Shown in pieces: positions 61,573 to 64,000 of a stretch of DNA of 64,000 nucleotides (position 1 is the first letter of the stretch; each line of letters opens with the position of its first letter). The stretch lies in assembly GCF_001746295.1 (NCBI RefSeq), contig NZ_MJAH01000006.1:656187-720186 (forward strand). The letters run 5' to 3'. The position numbers and the translations under genes were made by a program. The notes below the pieces were generated by a model. It was not told the DNA's origin, made no database searches, and worked only from the letters and a program-made list of their open reading frames with translations. The DNA is from Streptomyces sp. LUP47B. GTDB lineage: Bacteria > Actinomycetota > Actinomycetes > Streptomycetales > Streptomycetaceae.

Positions 61573-61601
61573 ACTATGGGGCCGGGTGCGCCGCCTGTCA
61601 A
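61573..61601 (-). promoter_or_regulatory. probable promoter of the importer operon
   Basis: On the minus strand, TTGACA (61601-61596), a 17-base spacer and CATAGT (61578-61573) form a good housekeeping promoter, with AAAGCG just before the -35. It would give a leader of about 280 nt before the binding-protein gene. The rest of the 475-bp gap 61286-61760 has no supported gene. Confidence 0.5.
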
Positions 61602-61760
61602 CGCTTTCTCGTCGACTTTTGGTAAAGAGCCTGGCTCACCGAAAGGGCCGCTGGGCAGCACGGACTTCGGGACCTCTGTGACGCACTCGAGATCTCCGGG
61701 GGCCATGTGTATGCGCGCTGTCGGCCAGGCCGATATGTGATCGAAATCGAGGGGGCAGTG

Positions 61761-62918
61761 CTAAAGCGCGTTGATGACGTGCGTAAAGCGGCGCAGGCCC
61801 TCTTCGAGTGCCGCTTCGTCCGTGGCGAAGGACAGGCGTACGTGTCCCTCGCCCGACGGGCCGAATTCGGACCCGGCGCGTACGAGCACGCCTCCGTCGG
61901 CGAACCGTTGCACGAGTTCGACGGAGGGCAGGGCGCTGTCGATGCGGGGGAATGCGTAGAACGCTCCGAGAGGCCGGACGACGCTCACCGCGTCGAGACC
62001 GTCGAGGTGGCGCATGACCAGATCTCGCCGGCGCTGGAAGCGCCTCGAGAGTGCGTGCAGATCTTTGTCGGGAATGCGTAGCGCCTCGACGGCCGCGTCC
62101 TGGACGAAGGTGTTCAGAGGCCCATTGATCGTCCGGTGAACGAGGTTGATCTTTTCGGCGACAGCGGCGGCGGCGCAGATGAAACCGATGCGCCAGCCGG
62201 TCATTGAGTACGACTTGGAGAACGTGCCGGAGAGCACCACCCGGTCCCGCACAGAGATCAGTTCAGATGCCGAGGTGAACGTGATCTCGTCGAAGACGAT
62301 GTCGCTGTATGCCTCGTCCGATAGGAGGTAGAGGTCGGGGTGGTCGCGGAGAATGGCGCCGACTCCTTCGATATCGGCTTTGGAGAACACCATTCCGGTG
62401 GGATTCACGGGATTGCACAGGATGAGCATGCGGGCTCCCGCTGCGGCCGCCGCGAGTTTGTGCAGGTCGATCGAGCCGTCAGGCCGCGTGGAGATCCACT
62501 CGGCCTTGGCCCCTGCCATGGCCGCGTGGTCCGCGTACAGGGAGTAGGTCGGTTCGGGGAGCAGTACTCGATCGCCCGGGTTCACCAGAGCGAGGACGGT
62601 GGCTGCGAGGCCGGCGCTGCCTCCGTGAGTGACGACGACATTCGCCGGGTCGACCTCGGGGCCCTGGGAACGCGCCAGGTGGGAGGCGATCTCCTGCCGG
62701 AGATCCGGCGACCCTGTGATCTGCGAGTAACGAGTGCGACCGGCGCGCAACGCCCGGACGGCAGCCTCCACCACTGGCTGCGGCGTGTTGCTGTCTGGTT
62801 CACCCATGGCCAGGGAGACGGCGCCCGGCACCGCAACGCCCAGCGTTTTGGGCCGCCTCGACGCTGCTCTGATGCGTTCCGGGAGAGAACCGGCCGTTAG
62901 GGAGGGGAGGGCGCTCAT
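61761..62918 (-). CDS. class I/II PLP-dependent aminotransferase
   Basis: This 385-aa aminotransferase starts at ATG 62918 behind CTGGAGATCGG. Fold type I motifs are THGGSAGLAATVLAL, CNPVNPTGMVFS (Asn/Pro of the substrate site), SDEAYSDIVF (Asp and Tyr contacting PLP), SGTFSKSYSMTGWRIGF (Schiff-base Lys) and a C-terminal Arg in GHVRLSFA. It resembles aspartate or aromatic aminotransferases of subgroup I-gamma. Arylpyruvates from such an enzyme are substrates for the indolepyruvate oxidoreductase at 47617, a plausible but unproven link. Confidence 0.85.
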   Translation of the reverse strand: MSALPSLTAGSLPERIRAASRRPKTLGVAVPGAVSLAMGEPDSNTPQPVVEAAVRALRAGRTRYSQITGSPDLRQEIASHLARSQGPEVDPANVVVTHGGSAGLAATVLALVNPGDRVLLPEPTYSLYADHAAMAGAKAEWISTRPDGSIDLHKLAAAAAGARMLILCNPVNPTGMVFSKADIEGVGAILRDHPDLYLLSDEAYSDIVFDEITFTSASELISVRDRVVLSGTFSKSYSMTGWRIGFICAAAAVAEKINLVHRTINGPLNTFVQDAAVEALRIPDKDLHALSRRFQRRRDLVMRHLDGLDAVSVVRPLGAFYAFPRIDSALPSVELVQRFADGGVLVRAGSEFGPSGEGHVRLSFATDEAALEEGLRRFTHVINAL

Positions 62919-62950
62919 CCGATCTCCAGGGGGTCACGACGGAGGTAAAG

Positions 62951-62968
62951 TGCGAGCACATTCTCACA
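62951..62968. promoter_or_regulatory. imperfect inverted repeat upstream of aminotransferase
   Basis: TGCGAG and CTCACA, separated by six bases (5 of 6 positions pair), lie 33 bp upstream of the aminotransferase start. It is a candidate TetR operator, given the TetR gene next door. Confidence 0.3.
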
Positions 62969-63173
62969 TCGTGATGAGCGGTACAAGGGTGGGGGCGCGG
63001 ATGGGTCGGCCGGAGGCAGGTGGTTGCAGAGGTCCGAGCGGGTGCCCGGTGGGCGCGCTGTGGTCCGGTGGGCATGCCTGAAGCCCACCGCAGACGCCGT
63101 GGGTGGTTGGTTCCTGGTGCTGAGCTACGGCCCCCGCGGGGAGCCGCCCCTCACCGGCTGCCGGTCGTGTGCC

Positions 63174-63746
63174 TCAGGATCCGGCCCAGCCCTGGAGAGC
63201 CCCGTAGTAGGCCGCCGTCAAACGGCTGATCGCTTCCTCCTCCGGGAGGCCGGTACTGATCAGGTCCAGGATCTCGCGTGGATCGAACATGGCGTTGTAC
63301 AGGAACAACGCGTGATCGAAATGCTCGTCCGGCACGTCCAGGTGCCGCATCACACTGCGAATGGGGCGCTCCCAGGCGTCCCGGACCGGGGTGATCACCT
63401 CGTCGTTGTCGCGCAGGCGGGTGAGGAACCCCGTGCGCGACCGGATTTGGACCATGGCGGGGCCGTAGCTGCGGACCAGGCGAGCCCACTCCCGGACGAC
63501 CTCCTCGAACAGGGCCGGGCCGGTCTTGGTGCAGTCATGGCTGTAATTGCGCAGCTGGACGATGACGCCGAGCAGGTAGGCCTTGAGGAGCTCCTCGACC
63601 GACGGGAAGTACCGATAGGCCGTGGCCAGCGACAGGTTGGCTCGCTCCGCGATGACCGCCATGGTCATCGCGCCGGGCTCGGTCCTGAGCGCTTCCCCCA
63701 CGGCCTCCAGGAGCTTGCGCCGGTTGCGGACCGCGTCGCGGCGCAT
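63174..63746 (-). CDS. TetR-family regulator
   Basis: This 190-aa protein has an N-terminal HTH (TMAVIAERANLSLATAYRYF) and a ligand-binding domain with NAMFDPREILDLISTG and YYGALQGWAG. The same FDPREI(F/L)DL block appears in the TetR protein at 51226, so the two are paralogues that may sense related ligands. It lies 255 bp upstream of the aminotransferase on the same strand. The last 254 bases of the window, beyond its start, show no supported gene. Confidence 0.82.
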   Translation of the reverse strand: MRRDAVRNRRKLLEAVGEALRTEPGAMTMAVIAERANLSLATAYRYFPSVEELLKAYLLGVIVQLRNYSHDCTKTGPALFEEVVREWARLVRSYGPAMVQIRSRTGFLTRLRDNDEVITPVRDAWERPIRSVMRHLDVPDEHFDHALFLYNAMFDPREILDLISTGLPEEEAISRLTAAYYGALQGWAGS

Positions 63747-64000
63747 ACCGCGCCCAGCACCCTGTTCCTCGTTCCTGACCGTCAGGGGGAGCCTCCCGGG
63801 ATGCTTCGTCGGAGAGGTGTCTCACCTCTGGACAAGACGATAGTGATGTCCGTCCGAGTCGCTCAAGCGGCCGGCCCTTGGCTTGTGCCGGGATGTGTAT
63901 GAATTGCTCTGCCGAGCTGGTACCGAGGCTGCACCATATGGACTGTCATTGCCTCGGAGAGGCTGGTGCGAGCCTGACCACCGGCGGGGCACCGGCGGCG

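Noticed and set aside
61377-61706. 109-aa minus-strand ORF upstream of the importer operon
   Set aside because: It overlaps the best promoter candidate and shows no family features.
1-64000. CRISPR arrays, rRNA and riboswitches
   Set aside because: No regularly spaced repeats, rRNA segments or recognisable riboswitch cores were seen by reading; a covariance-model search was not possible.

Overview
The window is high-GC DNA with actinobacterial codon use, many GTG/TTG starts and 4-bp gene overlaps, which points to a Streptomyces-type genome. A ParA/ribbon-helix-helix partition module, several mobile-element remnants, a defence island and plant-polymer catabolism suggest an accessory region: a chromosome arm, an integrated element or a large plasmid. 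No rRNA gene, tRNA gene or CRISPR array was seen.

Layout. (1) 1-3.2 kb: a tightly overlapping plasmid-type operon on the plus strand (hypothetical, triple-HTH protein, possible 62-aa protein, ParA, ribbon-helix-helix partner), then a second small ribbon-helix-helix gene behind a palindrome. (2) 3.3-17.4 kb: a probable phage-defence island. It holds a 1771-aa sacsin/NO VEIN-like ATPase with a C-terminal nuclease-like domain, a divergent 1057-aa DEAH helicase with a nuclease-like tail, and a Gabija pair (GajA-like OLD nuclease and GajB-like UvrD helicase). A complete IS5-family element with a TAA target duplication sits between the two divergent genes. (3) 17.5-20.7 kb: citrate synthase-like gene with a perfect palindromic operator candidate, an XRE regulator and a tyrosine recombinase. 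(4) 21.3-24 kb: methyltransferase, truncated hydrolase, and a secreted esterase with a ricin-type lectin domain.

(5) 24.3-36.1 kb: a pectin rhamnogalacturonan-I locus. PL11 lyase cuts the backbone; two CE12 esterases deacetylate it; two GH53 endo-galactanases, a GH43 exo-galactanase-like enzyme and a PL9 pectate lyase attack galactan, arabinogalactan and homogalacturonan. Nearly all products carry export signals, but the only transporter piece left is a frameshifted permease tail.

(6) 36.2-46.9 kb: a mosaic bounded by inverted remnants of one ISAs1-type transposase. At its core is a three-gene operon with 4-bp overlaps: an isopentenyltransferase, a cytokinin-oxidase-like flavoprotein lacking the FAD-linking histidine, and a fusion of a LOG-type phosphoribohydrolase with a polyketide-type acyltransferase. 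An HxlR regulator lies upstream. This block lies between two 188-bp direct copies (186/188 identical) of the 3' end of an amidohydrolase gene. It is the best candidate here for an undescribed system: a route that may make and then acylate a cytokinin-like compound. Amidohydrolase, fumarylacetoacetase-family and metallo-beta-lactamase genes, plus gene debris, follow.

(7) 47.6-63.7 kb: a mostly minus-strand catabolic region: sugar ABC importer, alpha/beta hydrolase, TIM-barrel isomerase, Gfo/Idh/MocA oxidoreductase, GH2 glycosidase, RraA-type aldolase, TetR regulator and a fused indolepyruvate:ferredoxin oxidoreductase. An aminotransferase and a second TetR regulator related to the first lie at the far end. 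Together they suggest uptake and dismantling of a glycoside, perhaps of an aromatic compound.
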